A DNA stretch of 64,000 nucleotides from Aedes albopictus. Taxonomy: Eukaryota; Arthropoda; Insecta; Diptera; Culicidae. The stretch lies in NCBI RefSeq assembly GCF_035046485.1, contig NC_085137.1, positions 46,927,155-46,991,154 on the forward strand. The letters run 5' to 3'. The position numbers and the translations under genes were made by a program. The notes beneath the pieces were generated by a model, which was given only the letters and a program-made list of their open reading frames with translations, had not been told where the DNA came from and did no database searches. This document shows positions 46,080 to 57,840 of the stretch, one piece after another; positions within the stretch are counted from its first letter, which is position 1, and every line of letters starts with the position of its first letter.

Positions 46080-47320
46080 TATATTAATTACGATCCGTAT
46101 GTCATTTAATTCGTATTCCAGTGCTGACACTCGGATGACTGGTTGCCTCCTCCGCATCCCACACACAAAAACTTTTTTCGTTTCTCTAGAATCTGTCGGT
46201 TTCTCTCTGAAACGATTTCTTCCGACATCTTCCACCCTCCTTTCCCTGCAGCAGAAATAAAACAAAGTTAGTGTCAAACAAAAAGAAAAATCACTCCCAT
46301 AAGCCAGCAAACGAAAAAAAAGCAAAAACCCGTAATCGACTAAAACCAGCACGTCCGCTTTTTCTCCGGTGACATACTGGGGCTTGGCCACACTGCTGCT
46401 GCTGTGCAGTTTTTCCCCATTTCGCAATCAGGTCTCCGGGCTCGCTGGAGCGGAACCCAAAGAGCGAACTCCGCCACAACAGTTAAGATGGAGGCAACCG
46501 ACGAGTCCAATTCATCAACGGCAGCAGAGCAGTAGCGAGAAAGACAATTTTCCACGGCAACTGTACCTGCTCTGCTTCCACCGCACATTGAACCCCTCCC
46601 CAGTCCACCACACGCTATCTATCTGCCGTACACTTCGGCTATCCTTACGTGCAACCCGGCTTGTGGAGAGAGGTGGAAAACGTATCTAAACTACCACCAT
46701 CCCAGCCCAGCATGACTCGACTCCGACTGTCCTGAACCTGAGCGGGTGTGTCGGTAGGCGCAAGTGCTAGGTTATGTGCGGTGTGTTCCAAGCGAGATAT
46801 TCATTTCTCCGCTGCCCGATGCCCTCCATTCCATAATCTCCATCCTGCTCAAGTGTATGTCCCCAAACGCGGGTCGGGGAATCATCCCGGAAATTCTGGG
46901 CCCTGCGCGCTCCGTGAGGAATATCTAATTTTCCACTTTTCATTTTGCGTGCCTCCGCATTGTGCGCCTCTGCGTCCGTCCCTTCAACCTCGCTGGCTGG
47001 TGATATTGCTTTGTCCTCGGCGAAGAAGGCTCCGCCGTATAAGGCACAAACAACAACCGAACGAAGGACGAGAGACCGACTAGCAACGGTGGCACGAATC
47101 CGACATCTTTGTCTACGGCTAACGTTGTCCTCCTGGCATGGCTACCGCCCGCGAAGGGATATAGGAAGTTGGTGGAAGGTGCAATTTCTCAAGGGATTTC
47201 GACGAAAAAAAAAGCGATTGGGTTTTCACCGGTTTTTGTGTTGCGCGCCTTGCTTATTTGGTTTTGATGTAGGTGGATGCTGCAATGTCGTTGGTTCCAC
47301 GTATTATCGTTTATAAAGCA
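46080..47320. other. GC-rich, transposon-poor island
   Basis: Balanced composition, CG-containing, with long but unrelated frames on both strands and no recognised domain. It may be UTR or regulatory sequence of an unidentified gene. Confidence 0.3.
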
Positions 47321-47469
47321 GGACATGCTCTAACTCAGTGAATATAATAAGCATTATGTAACGTTTTGAGATATATTGGTAAATTTTTAAAATACAGATC
47401 AAATATAAAAAATATCACACCGAATACTTTAGCCATTATTTTTTTTCCTTTTATTTTTTTTGTGTTAAG

Positions 47470-47813
47470 GCAACTTCACAGGAGTATCTTCTGGGGATTT
47501 CTCTAGAAACTCATGTGTAGATTATTCAAGAAATGTTATCTGGGGAAAACTCTAGGAATGTTTGCTTCAGAAATTCTTTAGGAATTCTTTCTGGTAATTT
47601 ACCTAGGAATTCTTCCTGGAGGGTTCCTCCGGAAATTTTATTTGCTGATTCCTCCAAGAAGTCATTCTGGGGATTGCACCAGCTGGATATAGGAATTTCA
47701 TCTAACGATAACTCGAGGAATTACTTGTGAAGACTCCTGAACAAATAATTTCTGTCTGGACATTCCTCCAGGTTTCTTTATGAAAACTAGGTTAAACTAG
47801 AATTCCTCTTAGA
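47470..47813. repeat. 12-bp-periodic array, left of the hAT insertion
   Basis: GGAATTCTTCCTGG-like units. The array is interrupted by the hAT element and resumes at 51343. Confidence 0.65.
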
Positions 47814-50800
47814 CAGGGTGGCCACCCAACCGGGAAAACCGGGAAAACCGGGAATTACCCGGGAATCACGAAGAACCGGGAAAAACCGGGAAAAAACCGG
47901 GAATTTGTTAGAGGAAACTCGTGGTAAAAATACGTATTGATTCGTTTTATTTTCAGTGTATGAATTTATCTCATTTTTGAAGACCTTGACTCGTTTGTTT
48001 ACTTTCCTCTGTGCCCTGTAGAAAAGTGAGCTACTTCGATGCCACTTCATTCTCTTTTCTGTCAATGTCTCGGTGCCGCGCAAAAGTGGTGTTTTTTACT
48101 ATTCATCAACGTTTCGAGTTAAAAAAAAATCGCTGATTTAGTCGATCGGACGATATTCTGTTATCTTTAAGTTGTATTTCGTTCATCAGGTAATATTCTG
48201 TACACGATTTTTCTGCTACCTAACATAAACAATGTTTTTGTTCTTTAATATATCGACAGCAATGTCTACCAGCTACAACGCGAGATACGAGGACGCATTC
48301 CCCTGGTGTGCTCCCGATCCGAAAGACGCGAAGGCGGCGGTCTGCAAATGGTGCTGCAAGAAAATACGGATCGAATCCATGGGCAGAGTTGCGCTGGTCA
48401 GCCACGAAAAAAGCAAAACGCACAAGAGTCAAATACTGGTTCAAAACACTAACCTAAAAATCCAGCATTTGCCCTCAAGTAAGTAGTGATATTAATGTTA
48501 TGTGCTGTAGCGCTTGATAATGTGTTTCTTTTAGATACATCTCAGTCGAACTGCCCATTGGTACAACGGGAAAGCCTTGCATTGAATATACCAACAGCAT
48601 CGAGCAGCACCGAAAAGCAAAATCCGGATGTTTCCAGCGTCATGAAGAAGTACATGCTCAACGAACAAGTTACCAAAGCTGAAATTTTGTGGGCCCTGGA
48701 GACAATTGCCACGCACAACTCGTACCGCAGTGCTGCAACAAATACCAATCTGTTCAAAAAGATGTTCCCGGATAGTCAGATCGCTGCCAAACTCGAGATG
48801 GGCCGTACCAAAGTTGCCTACATGATTACATACGGTCTTGCACCGTACTACACGAACGAGATTTTCAAGGAACTCAACACAATCTCTGAGCTGGTCATTG
48901 GATTCGACGAGACGCTGAACAAGATATCCCAGCGGCAGCAAATGGACATCAGCGTGAGATATTGGAACGAAAAAAAGGCAACTGTGGACAACCGGTATCT
49001 AGGGTCCGCGTTCCTAAATTCTTCCCGTGCAGTGGATCTCCTAACTGGATTGAAACTGTGTTTTGAAAGAAATCCAGCTCTTCTTAATAATGTCATCCAA
49101 CTAAGTATGGACGGTCCAAATGTAAACTGGAAACTGCTGAAGGATTTCAGTGGCGAGATGCGCAACTTAAGAGGTATTCCGTCATTCGATTTGCTGAGTA
49201 TTGGTAGTTGTGGTCTACACGCTGTCCACAATGCCTTCAAAGATGGTATGAAACACACGAAGTGGAGCCTCGACGAGTTCCTGCTTTCTCTGTACCATCT
49301 CTTCAAAGACTTTCCATTACGCCGGTCGGAATACACAGAGATCACAGGATCCAATCTGTTCCCCTTGAAGTTTTGCCCTGTTCGCTGGATAGAGAACTTA
49401 AGTGTTGCTGAACGTGCATCTAAAATGGTTCCTTTCTTGCGGGTGTATGTGACTGCAGTAACAAATCAGCGTGAAAAAAAGATGAAAGAAAGCCACCCTT
49501 CATTCAAACGGAGTTTCGGTGCTGTTAGTCAGTCTAGGCGATTTGCGGTTGTAGAGAAGGCTATGTCTGATCAAATGTTAGGTCCAAAGTTGGCCTTTTT
49601 CATCTCATCTGCGGCTGCCGTGGAACCTTTTTTACGCGAGTTCCAGTGCGATGCTCCTATGGCTCCGTTTTTATTCGAAGAATTGACTGCTCTCATCCAC
49701 TCCACTATGACCAAAGTTCTGAAACCACAATGCATAAACGTAAAAGCCAAAGCGATAACCGAAATAGAGCTTATCGACAGCAACACTCTCCCAACATTAC
49801 AGGTTGATGTCGGGTTTGGGGTTAAAGCAGCCATCAAATCTAGCATGGCTCGTGAAAAGATTTCGGAGAAAACTGTACTACAATTTCGGAATGATTGCAA
49901 AGCGTACTATGTCGCATTTCTGAGAAAAATGTATGACAAATCTCCACTGTCTCACGGTTTCACGAGGTATATTTCGTGTATTAGCCCGGACACCATCGTA
50001 CATTCACCTGATATCGCGCAGAAACGGCTTGAATCTTGTTTGGATTACATGGTACAAAGAGATCAGATGGCAGGTTCGGTAGCTGATAAAGTACGCGAAG
50101 AATTCTCCAAAGTTGTGAACATGCCGAGTGTAAAATCGTCTCTTGCGGCATACCGGCGAAATGAGCAACGCTTGGACTCTTTCTGGGTGAAACTGCTGGC
50201 AGAAACTGGAAAAGATTTCCCAAGCCTCTTGGTATTCCTGAAAAAGATTTTAATTCTATCGCATGGCAACGCTACATTGGAGCGGGGTTTCTCGGTGAAT
50301 AAGGAATGCCTCATTGTCAATCTACTTGAGGAGAGCTTAGTAGCACAGAGAATTGTCCATGATGCGATTCTGAATGCTGGCCAAGTTTCGGATGTTGAGA
50401 TTGATAAAACGCTAATTCAATATGCGCGAAACGCCCATGGACGTTACCTGGAAAACTTGGAAAAGAAAAGGAATGAAAAGGCACAAAAAGACGACGAAGC
50501 ATCAAAGAAAAGGGCAACAGCTATGGTGATCAAGGAGTTGGAGTCCAAAAAGGCTAAGATCCTTGCAGAAGCCCACAAAGAAGCGGCTTTGCTTGATGAC
50601 CAGATGAAAAGCTTGATTAAGTAATGTAAATGTTAATATGTTGTTAGCAGTGTACGCAGAATATGCCACCGCAAGCGAAAAATAGGCAACAAAGAAGGCA
50701 CGGCAACAACGCTTTGTTTTTTCGTTAGCAGATAATGACAAAATCGCTCCCGAGTTTGTTTACAACAAAAACGGTAGGAATATTTGTCTCGTTTTATCCA

Positions 50801-51342
50801 CATCGTGAATTTCGCATTGTTTTACAACTGAAACTCAACTCTGAGGTTTGTAAGAGTCCTGTTTCGTCCAAATGCTTATGAATTCGATAATGTGGATCGA
50901 AAAATTTAGCAGAAAAGCCGGAATATCAGCACACGCACGGCAAGCGATGTTTGTTTTATTGTTCTCATCACCTGACATGCGATTGTTGCAGAGCGCCTTT
51001 GTTACCAACATGCACCGCTTAGGACAAAGCGTTTGTTTTTCGGCGTGATCCGTTTATCGTACCCTGGTTGTTAGGCTTCAACGTCTATTAATGTAAATAA
51101 AAAGAATTTCAATGGCAGAATATAATCTTTTATTTGTATGATCCAAGAAGTTTCTTGAGCGATTCCTTTCGAACACGAAACTGGGCTTATCATGAAGAAT
51201 GAGTGAACAAGAAGGAAAAGCTGCGCACGCTAATGGTTTGAACGCCAACATGTTTTAAACCAACCGGGAAATTATAGTATACCACCGGGAAAAACCGGGA
51301 AAAAACCGGGAATTTGAAATCTTGAATTGAGTGGCCACCCTG
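47814..51342 (+). mobile_element. Complete hAT-superfamily DNA transposon
   Basis: 3529 bp bounded by inverted ends CAGGGTGGCCAC(C/T)C and flanked by TCTTAGA (47807-47813 and 51343-51349). That is 7 perfect bases; an 8-bp reading has one mismatch, and 8 bp is the hAT norm. Both termini carry tandem CCGGGAAAA(A) motifs (four or more at the left, three or more at the right), likely transposase-binding repeats. It encodes one intact two-exon transposase. An isolated right end of a related element lies at 63591-63682. Confidence 0.9.
48262..50624 (+). CDS. hAT transposase with N-terminal zinc finger, two exons
   Basis: Exons 48262-48478 and 48535-50624 are joined by a 56-base intron (GTAAGT...TTTTAG), giving 768 codons. 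An earlier in-frame ATG lies at 48232; the second was chosen as the less hydrophobic start. Residues about 25-55 form a BED-like or C2H2-like finger (CKWC ... HEKSKTH). The core has the hAT signatures: VIGFDET with the first Asp, LSMDGPNVNWK with the second, SCGLHAVHNAF matching the hAT C-X2-H motif, then RWIENLS, and near the C-terminus LSHGNATLERGFS, holding the catalytic Glu and dimerisation region. The end is a Lys/Glu-rich coiled coil. It cuts and pastes the element through its CCGGGAAAA-bearing ends. No stop or frameshift was seen, so it may be active. Confidence 0.9.
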
Positions 51343-51620
51343 TCTTAGAATTTAGCCCAGGAAATAATGCATGAATTTTATCTGTTTTTATCCAGGATTT
51401 TCTGGAGATTCAAAACAAATCCTAGAGATTTAATGAATAAGCTCCTGTAATCTTTCTAGAAAAAAAAAACTCTTGGAGAAAACCCAGTAAACAAAGTATT
51501 GAGAAGATTCTGAAAACGAGGAAGGCAAGCAGAAGCTCTTAGTGAATAGAGGAATCTAAAGACGAATACATGAATAAATTTCCCAAGGAACTCCTGCAAA
51601 ATTTATTTCCAGATTTTTTT
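51343..51620. repeat. 12-bp-periodic array, right of the hAT insertion
   Basis: Continuation of the 47470 array past the transposon, with decayed GGAAATAATGC and CCAGGATTTTCTGGAG units. Confidence 0.5.
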
Positions 51621-51775
51621 CCGGTCAACCAGTGATCGTAGAAGATGTTGCATAAGATGTTAAAGTGGAGGCAATTTGCGTACATTTCACACGTGGCTAA
51701 ATGGAGGCATGCACGTATATGGCCTCCAATTTATTATCTTATGCAACATCCCATACAACTACTGGTTGTCTGGGT
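51621..51775. mobile_element. Short MITE related to 26769-27171
   Basis: The left end GGTCAACCAGTGATCGTAGA...TTGCATAAGATG is mirrored by CATCTTATGC-type sequence ending ACTGGTTGTCTGGGT. It contains TGCGTACAT and GCATGCACGTATATGG. About 155 bp, an internally deleted form. Confidence 0.75.
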
Positions 51776-52680
51776 TGTTTTCGTGGGATTTCTTTTGGAG
51801 TTTGACCAGAGATTTCGCTTGGGACTTCTCGCAGAAGATTCCTTCCGGTGTTGATCCTGGGATGTCTCTAAGTTTTTCTGGATTTAGCCTGGTTTTCTCC
51901 TAGGATTTTTTTCTCCAATGTGCCTTCTCTTCTGTAAGAGCTTTTGCTGATGTTTCTCTTTGAGTTCTTCCAATGATTTCTTAGTGTTTCTTGCAGTTAT
52001 CCACCAGAGATTATTTTATTACAGATTTTCTCGGGATTATTTCGAGAGCTCTTCCTGAAATCTCTACCAGTAAAACAGTCTCGAGAATCTGCATGCTACT
52101 TTTGGATTTCTTTGTTGCTCACGGAGTTCTTGCAGGGATTTTTAAGGAGTTTTTTTTGTCTTGGAAACGTCTCCTGAGGTACTTTCCTGGGCTTCCTGAG
52201 TTCCTGGAAGAATGTCTACAAAAATCTCTCAAAAATCCAGAAAGAAACTGTAGGAAGCTATCCCGGAAAACTAGTAAGAGAAGTTCCTCAAGGAACTGTG
52301 AATAATATGAAACGATCTACGGAGGAGAAAGTCAGCGAAAAACTCTGGAAGCATATCGGGAAAACCTCTGGAAATATCTTGGGAGGTACTCTAGCAGAGA
52401 CCCTGTGAAAACTCTTGCAGAAGGGAGGAACTCTAGTGGAAATAACAACGGAAAAATCTCGGAAGGACGACATGTAAGGTGCATAGGAGGAACATGGAAA
52501 CACCTCTGGATGGAAACTTGAGAGAACTAGAGAAAGCCAGGAAAAAACTCCTGGAGTTAAAATTTTGGTTAAATAAAAGGAATAACACGCGGGAAAAAAT
52601 CCATGAGAAACAACTGCGAAACAACTTAAAGAAAGAATAACGTTAGAATTCTAAGGAGAAATCCCGAATGGAATTCAAGG
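51776..52680. repeat. 12-bp-periodic array; orientation switch near 52200
   Basis: The plus-type units to about 52190 and minus-type after it parallel the 24.8-26.4 kb arrays, which have the same switch. With the shared MITE and the 52700 block this marks a paralogous segment pair. Confidence 0.65.
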
Positions 52681-53639
52681 AAGAATCATGAATAAATCTC
52701 AACATTACTACACCACCAGCACAGAGAACAGCTTCCATCAAGTTTAGTTGGAAAACTGTATAAGGGATTTAAAGGTTAAATGGTCTGTGGGATTACTGAT
52801 TGGAGTCCTGAGGGCTTTTTTTTTGGTTTTTATCTTGTGAATGTCATTTATTTGTAAAAGATATCTTCGGACGAAATGTCAAAGGAATTTCTTGCGTTTA
52901 ACCCAAAAAAAGCTGGATAAATGTAAAAAAATCCTTAATCGATTATCATTTTATGTTTGAAGGATTTTTCTTGGGAGAATTCAGGGATTTCGTGGAATTT
53001 CTTAGTTTATTAATCTTGCGCATTGTCTTATAAGTTTTTTACTTAATTTTTGGGGATACTTCTTAATAATTTTGGGTAAGTGTATAAATGTTATAAAACT
53101 CCCAATATGAAGTACTCGATCTCTCTTATATTCTACTTCTAATTCCACCTTCAATCCGCTGAAGTAAAATCTAACTACTGAAGCCTTTCATAAACCTAAT
53201 GAACTCCCTGAAACCACTCGAAATTTCCTGAAACCGCTCAGAAAACCACCGGAGACCCGTAGAATTTCCTTAGGAGGAGACTATCAATCCCCGTTTTTCA
53301 AATATTTGTTAATGTTTTCACTTTCAATATCTGACCAAAGTTGATTTATTCAGCATTAAACAATAAAAATGCACCACACGAGAAAAAATCCATTCCCAAA
53401 AACATGACTAAAAAGTCATAAAATCTTAAAATATGCCGCTTCATGATATCATGACTACAAGTCATAATATCATGACGAAAACGACGAATATCATATTTTT
53501 TTTTACAATTTTCATAAAAAAAAGTCATGGTTGCCTGAGACCATACGACAAACCCTTTCTTGTTTATCCTTATGCAACATTATAAGTCTGAGTCATAAAA
53601 CCATGCCGCTGAGTCATAGAATTCTGCCGCTGATTCATT

Positions 53640-53935
53640 AAACCATAAAACAGTGGCATGAAGGAATGCAACAAAACAAACGTTTGCGAGTTTTGTAGTA
53701 AATGTCACCCATGAACGTCGTCACCCAGCGTCCATCGGTGGATACGGGAATAGGTCCATGCACACTGTCAATGGACTGCGTTGTTGCGTTCATACCAAGT
53801 TCGTCGATCAGTGGATAAGTGTTACCTCGGCCGCAAAAACGACCAGTCTTGTTTCCATCGTATACGGGAGCAAGCTCCACTCCACACCCATTCCGATTGG
53901 CTGTGTTTCCTGGTAAGACAAAGTATTTTGTAAAA
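53640..53935 (-). pseudogene. Possible Ty1/copia integrase relic
   Basis: The minus frame NGCGVELAPVYDGNKTGRF continues through QSIDSVHGPIPVSTDGRWV and TTFMGDIYYKTRK. This resembles the copia pattern C-X2-C-X2-GK-X-TR-X2-F, then a D..GP block, then VTFIDD with Lys-Thr after it. Key Cys and Asp positions are altered, so it is non-functional if correctly identified. It could also be an unrelated gene fragment. Confidence 0.35.
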
Positions 53936-54114
53936 AATAGTATAACTCTAACCTTATCAGTTTTTCAGAACAATACTGTGAAGTGAACACTCTGTTGAGG
54001 ATCTTCTGTAGCAAAAATGAAAAGGAAAATTCAACATAAATTATGCTATCGGAGTTAAGAACTACCAAAAAGTGATTGAAACTAGAAGCAGTTAAAAGTT
54101 AATTTAGTTTAACA

Positions 54115-54400
54115 TTTGTAGCTAAGTAGTCTCCCATTAATCTCCTTAGCATCGTCACTCCCATCGATTTTCACGTATTTTGCTTTCTAAAAAGCTGAGT
54201 GGTTGGTACGAGATGTCCCCATTCAATGGCTTTATTGTAAAACCAATAACGCTGCACAGTAGGCCTGGCCGCTTCAATGCTTGTAATGCATTTCCGATGT
54301 ACTGCAAACATTAATAATGACAAGAAAAATGGTAGAATTAGTCGATTCCATCATTTTCCAGGATTCTTCCAATGAATGGCTGTGTATGTGTAGACTAGAT
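54115..54400. repeat. Dispersed repeat, copy B
   Basis: Partner of 30960-31260 (shared ACGCTGCACAGTAGGCCTGG and GATTCCATCATTTTCCAGGA). Confidence 0.7.
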
Positions 54401-54802
54401 AAGACATTTGCAGCTAAGTAGCCTCCATTTGATTAAAAGCGGTTTCTATATTTTTGTTGATGAAACCAAAATCAAAAACGATAAGTACGAGTTCCAAGAA
54501 TAAGGCTTATGATTTCGTAAATTTTCGTCATGATCCAGAGTACATGCAGCATGATTTCATGCTATGTTACTGCAAATCTCATCATGATATCATGCCGATT
54601 TTTATGGTGTATATCCATAACATAAAAACACAAATGCACCAAGACAAGAAATGTTATAGCAAAAAATGCTGAAGTCAAATCATGTTGGTCTCCTCAGTAA
54701 GTTTATTCGTCATCACACAATAAACATATTTGTTCAAGTCACCATAATGATATGACGTGGTGCATTTTTATAGTCCGATACTGTAACCATCAGTGTAATG
54801 TA

Positions 54803-54986
54803 CAGTCAGGTCTTTTTTTACGCGGCCGCGTAAATGAAAACTCCATACAAAAAAAATTTCATCGTCTTATTTTTGCATGATTCGTCGAGAAATGGTGAGA
54901 CTTTTTTTACACGGTTTTTCGAATTTTGAACTGAGTTTTTTTTTTTTACGCGGTACGTATCCCCCGCGTAAAAAAAAACCTGACTG
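54803..54986. mobile_element. Tc1/mariner-type MITE, CAGTCAGG ends, TA duplication
   Basis: 184 bp with ends CAGTCAGGT(C/T)TTTTTTTACG and the matching inverted CGTAAAAAAAAACCTGACTG, flanked by TA at 54801-54802 and 54987-54988. The interior has several T-runs followed by ACGCGG. No coding. Confidence 0.9.
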
Positions 54987-55209
54987 TATTTTTATTCTCA
55001 CAGCCAAGCTTTCAGCTCTATTGTCCACTTGGTCAATTGTAATCACACACCGTGAGCGATTACAATTGACAGCTGCAGTTACATTTTCTACAGCGCCTAA
55101 ATGTGTTCTATTCTAATTCTACTATATCGAACTGGTTGCCTATGTGCTGCTTTCACTTTCTACTTTGTCCATGGTTGAATGGTGAGCACGATGATAGTGA
55201 TCTGTGGCT

Positions 55210-55422
55210 GTTGTATCTTTTCCAGTGCGCTTGGTCCATTATGAGTTGCCGTTCGCCAATATCCGATAATTCGGGTACGTTTGAGCTCAGAAGAGGGTCA
55301 GTGCCAGCAGCTTTTAGGGGGAAAACAGCCGACGAAAAACTGCAAGTGCTGGTGGTGGGGTCGAACCCATGACCATTCACGTATGAAATAAACGTGTAAC
55401 CATTGCGCCACGGGCCCCGACA
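55210..55422 (-). mobile_element. tRNA-derived SINE, second family
   Basis: The minus strand reads GTGGCGCAATGGTTACACG (A box) and GGGTTCGACCCCACC (B box), then a body through CAGTTTTTCGTCGGCTGTTT. The body differs from the 23.7-kb SINE. Confidence 0.75.
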
Positions 55423-55875
55423 CTGCAGTGTATTAGCCATCTGCATGGCAATGGCATCATTTTGAATAGTGATGTTATAATTTCGTGTGGGAAAACTGCT
55501 TTTGAATAGTTGATGATTGCTGTTGATTGAATACCATCGTTATTGAACTTAGACACTATTGAAACCTCCTGAAGCGCCTTCAAACCCCTTTGTAGTCTCT
55601 CTGAAGCTTTAACAGTCACTAAGGTCCGTGAAACACCCGTAAAATCCCCTCAAATCTTTTGAAATGGCTTGAAACATCTTGAAACTCTTCTAAAATTCTT
55701 ATGAAGATATCCTCAAAGTGTCCCTGAAACCTCCTTAAACCCCTGAAAGCCCCTGAAATACCCCGAAAATCCATGGCATCTTTTGAAACATTCTAGCATC
55801 TGAAGTCACCAAGCAAAGCTGCATTCCTCTAAAGTTTGTGTACAAAATTGAAGGAGGATTTCTTGATGTTTCATC

Positions 55876-56193
55876 TTAATAAACACAACAATTGATATCC
55901 TCAATAAAAGGCATAGGTGTACCCCTTGATGTAGCGTTTCTCTCACTGTTCAAGCATTCGATGTTGCCGCTAATTAGGGGTCCGCGGCGAAGCAAACGCA
56001 CAACAGGTTTTGGCACATGTGCCGCCACATGCAGGGTACTGGACGTATACTGGCTATCATCGCCATTCCGATTCGACATACTTCTGAACTCCGAAAGAAA
56101 CCGCTTCATTACGTCAGTAAAAAAATAGTACCAACCTGCTTTACCTCGCGCCTCATTCGATTTGGCTTGTAAGTAGTCTCGAAAAGATCGGTT
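55876..56193 (-). CDS. Possible MADF-like domain fragment (open ~105 codons)
   Basis: An open minus frame starts just after a TGA at 56194-56196, with the first ATG at 56109. It reads SFRDYLQAKSNEARGKAGWY, YFFTDVMKRFL, then a Ser/Arg-rich segment and a TAA at 55876. The RD-Y-(6-14)-G-W-Y/F-(5)-FL pattern resembles the second half of a MADF/Myb-SANT DNA-binding domain, as found in PIF/Harbinger accessory proteins and in many insect regulators. The first half of the domain was not found adjacent. It may be an exon or a transposon-borne fragment. Confidence 0.3.
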   Translation of the reverse strand, partial: NRSFRDYLQAKSNEARGKAGWYYFFTDVMKRFLSEFRSMSNRNGDDSQYTSSTLHVAAHVPKPVVRLLRRGPLISGNIECLNSERNATSRGTPMPFIEDINCCVY

Positions 56194-56565
56194 TCAGTGG
56201 TTTAGTTTCTCGAAATGGAGAGCATGGATGTTTGTTCTTTCAGTGCACATTGTTCCACGCGATGAGGTTATGGGTCCACGACGACGCGTACAGTACGTGA
56301 GCTTGCAGAGCATTGATTCTCAAACTGTTTCAGTTTACGGCCCACTAGTTTGTGTTGATAGTTTTTGAAAACCTTCCTGGAAAGCCTGAAATACAAAAGT
56401 TTCAACTGTTTTTTGTCAAGTCACTTACTACAAAGTCTAAGTCAATGTTTGTCTTAGCTCGACAAAACGGAAGAAAGATGTTTTTATTTATTTTATAACC
56501 GTTTACTGTTACCCTTCAAAATCTTCGAAAACAAGCTTTTGTTATCTCCGACTCAATGTTAGGTA

Positions 56566-56841
56566 TCAGTTGAGAAGCTTCAGATCTAAATAGGAGTTTT
56601 CGGATATTCTGAACACTAGCACTTGGCGTGAGGAAATCCTGAAACGGCTCGCGATCTCAAGCGTTGCGGTGTAGGGGCAAGCAGCAACATATAAATTCAT
56701 CACTGTCGCGCAAATCGGCGGTTGGTCAGTACGAAAAAAAAATAGCCCACTAATACTGCCACATAAGGCGAGTTGGTTTGGTTGGTTCACGTATGTGGTG
56801 TCGGCAAAGTGGAAGCATAGATCACACCGCGTGCAGTACAC
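56566..56841 (-). other. Coding-like open frame with helix-turn-helix look
   Basis: The minus frame includes PPICATVMNLYVAACPYTAT then LEIASRFRISSRQVLVFRIS. LEIASRFRISSRQV resembles a helix-turn-helix. It lies upstream, on the same strand, of the MADF-like frame at 55876-56193. I do not recognise a family. Confidence 0.2.
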
Positions 56842-57109
56842 GGAACTGGCGGAGTTGGTGGAGTGGAGGTGAAATCAGCTCTTCGCGGGCAATGCGTAGC
56901 CGTACCCAAGTAGATGGCGTCGCCGATCGTCGTAATTTGCCCCAGCACGGGCGGTGGCCAGAAGAGGGCCAAGCCGACTGACTGTTCGTACGTGTTTTGC
57001 GAACTAACGGCTTTCTTTTTAATTGCTCGATGGCGCGGCGGCCATAGCTACGGCGTGGGCAATGATGGGAACGTACTGTTAGTGTATCGATTATTCACGC
57101 GATGACCTT

Positions 57110-57840
57110 AAAGATTGCGGACTTCAATGGTGCAGACTACGGTCTTTAAATGCTCGCGGTGAATTGAGTAGGGACCTGATTGGTATCGTAATTGTTAGTT
57201 TTATCTACATGCTTTTATTGCCAGGTGGTAGTCTCCATCGTAAAATAATTTCAAATTAGCAGCCAACGAGTTCCGCTACGAAGTCAACCGACCATGACGT
57301 ATTTCTGGCATAAGGGGTTAACCGCTAATGTATATGAACCGTATGTCATTCTACTAGGCATACGTAATTACCATATCATAATGTGGGGAAATCATAATTG
57401 TCTAGACCACAAACAGAATGGATCTTATAGTAACATTTTTTTTCTCTCTATTTACAGGTAAAACATCTGCACCTACCTACAAATACTTGAAGTGTAATCT
57501 CGATTTTGGTAAAGAATTACGTAAGTTTAGCTTGAACGTATCAACCACACCGTTTTATTCAGACTATCCTCGAGTCAGCACTCCATGATAGTTTGGTTCG
57601 CACAAGGCATCTGAAAAGCTTTGATATAGCAGGGTATCTATTACCCAAATTAACAAACTCGCAATAAGTGTGCAGATTTCTTCAGTTGATAATGAATCAA
57701 GTCAATTATCAGTACGACGATTGTATTCCTATGAACGCACATGTGCTGTGCAGCCATTTACATTTCCAGAGGTCATCGATTGAACTCTGCTGTGCTATGC
57801 TATAGAGCCCAGAAAAAGGATTTACTCGCGATCGATTAGT
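57110..57840. other. No gene recognised
   Basis: AT-rich; it has a TTTACAG acceptor-like site near 57459 with no convincing exon after it. Confidence 0.35.

Larger units (their letters stand above)
53363..54771. mobile_element. Tentative transposon with ATAAAAATGCACCAC ends
   Basis: A 15-base inverted repeat at 53363-53377 and 54757-54771 encloses ~1.4 kb with CATGATATCATG motifs near both ends. A further AAATGCACCA copy at about 54631 suggests a composite. It encloses a copia-like fragment and a dispersed repeat. No target duplication was confirmed. Confidence 0.4.
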
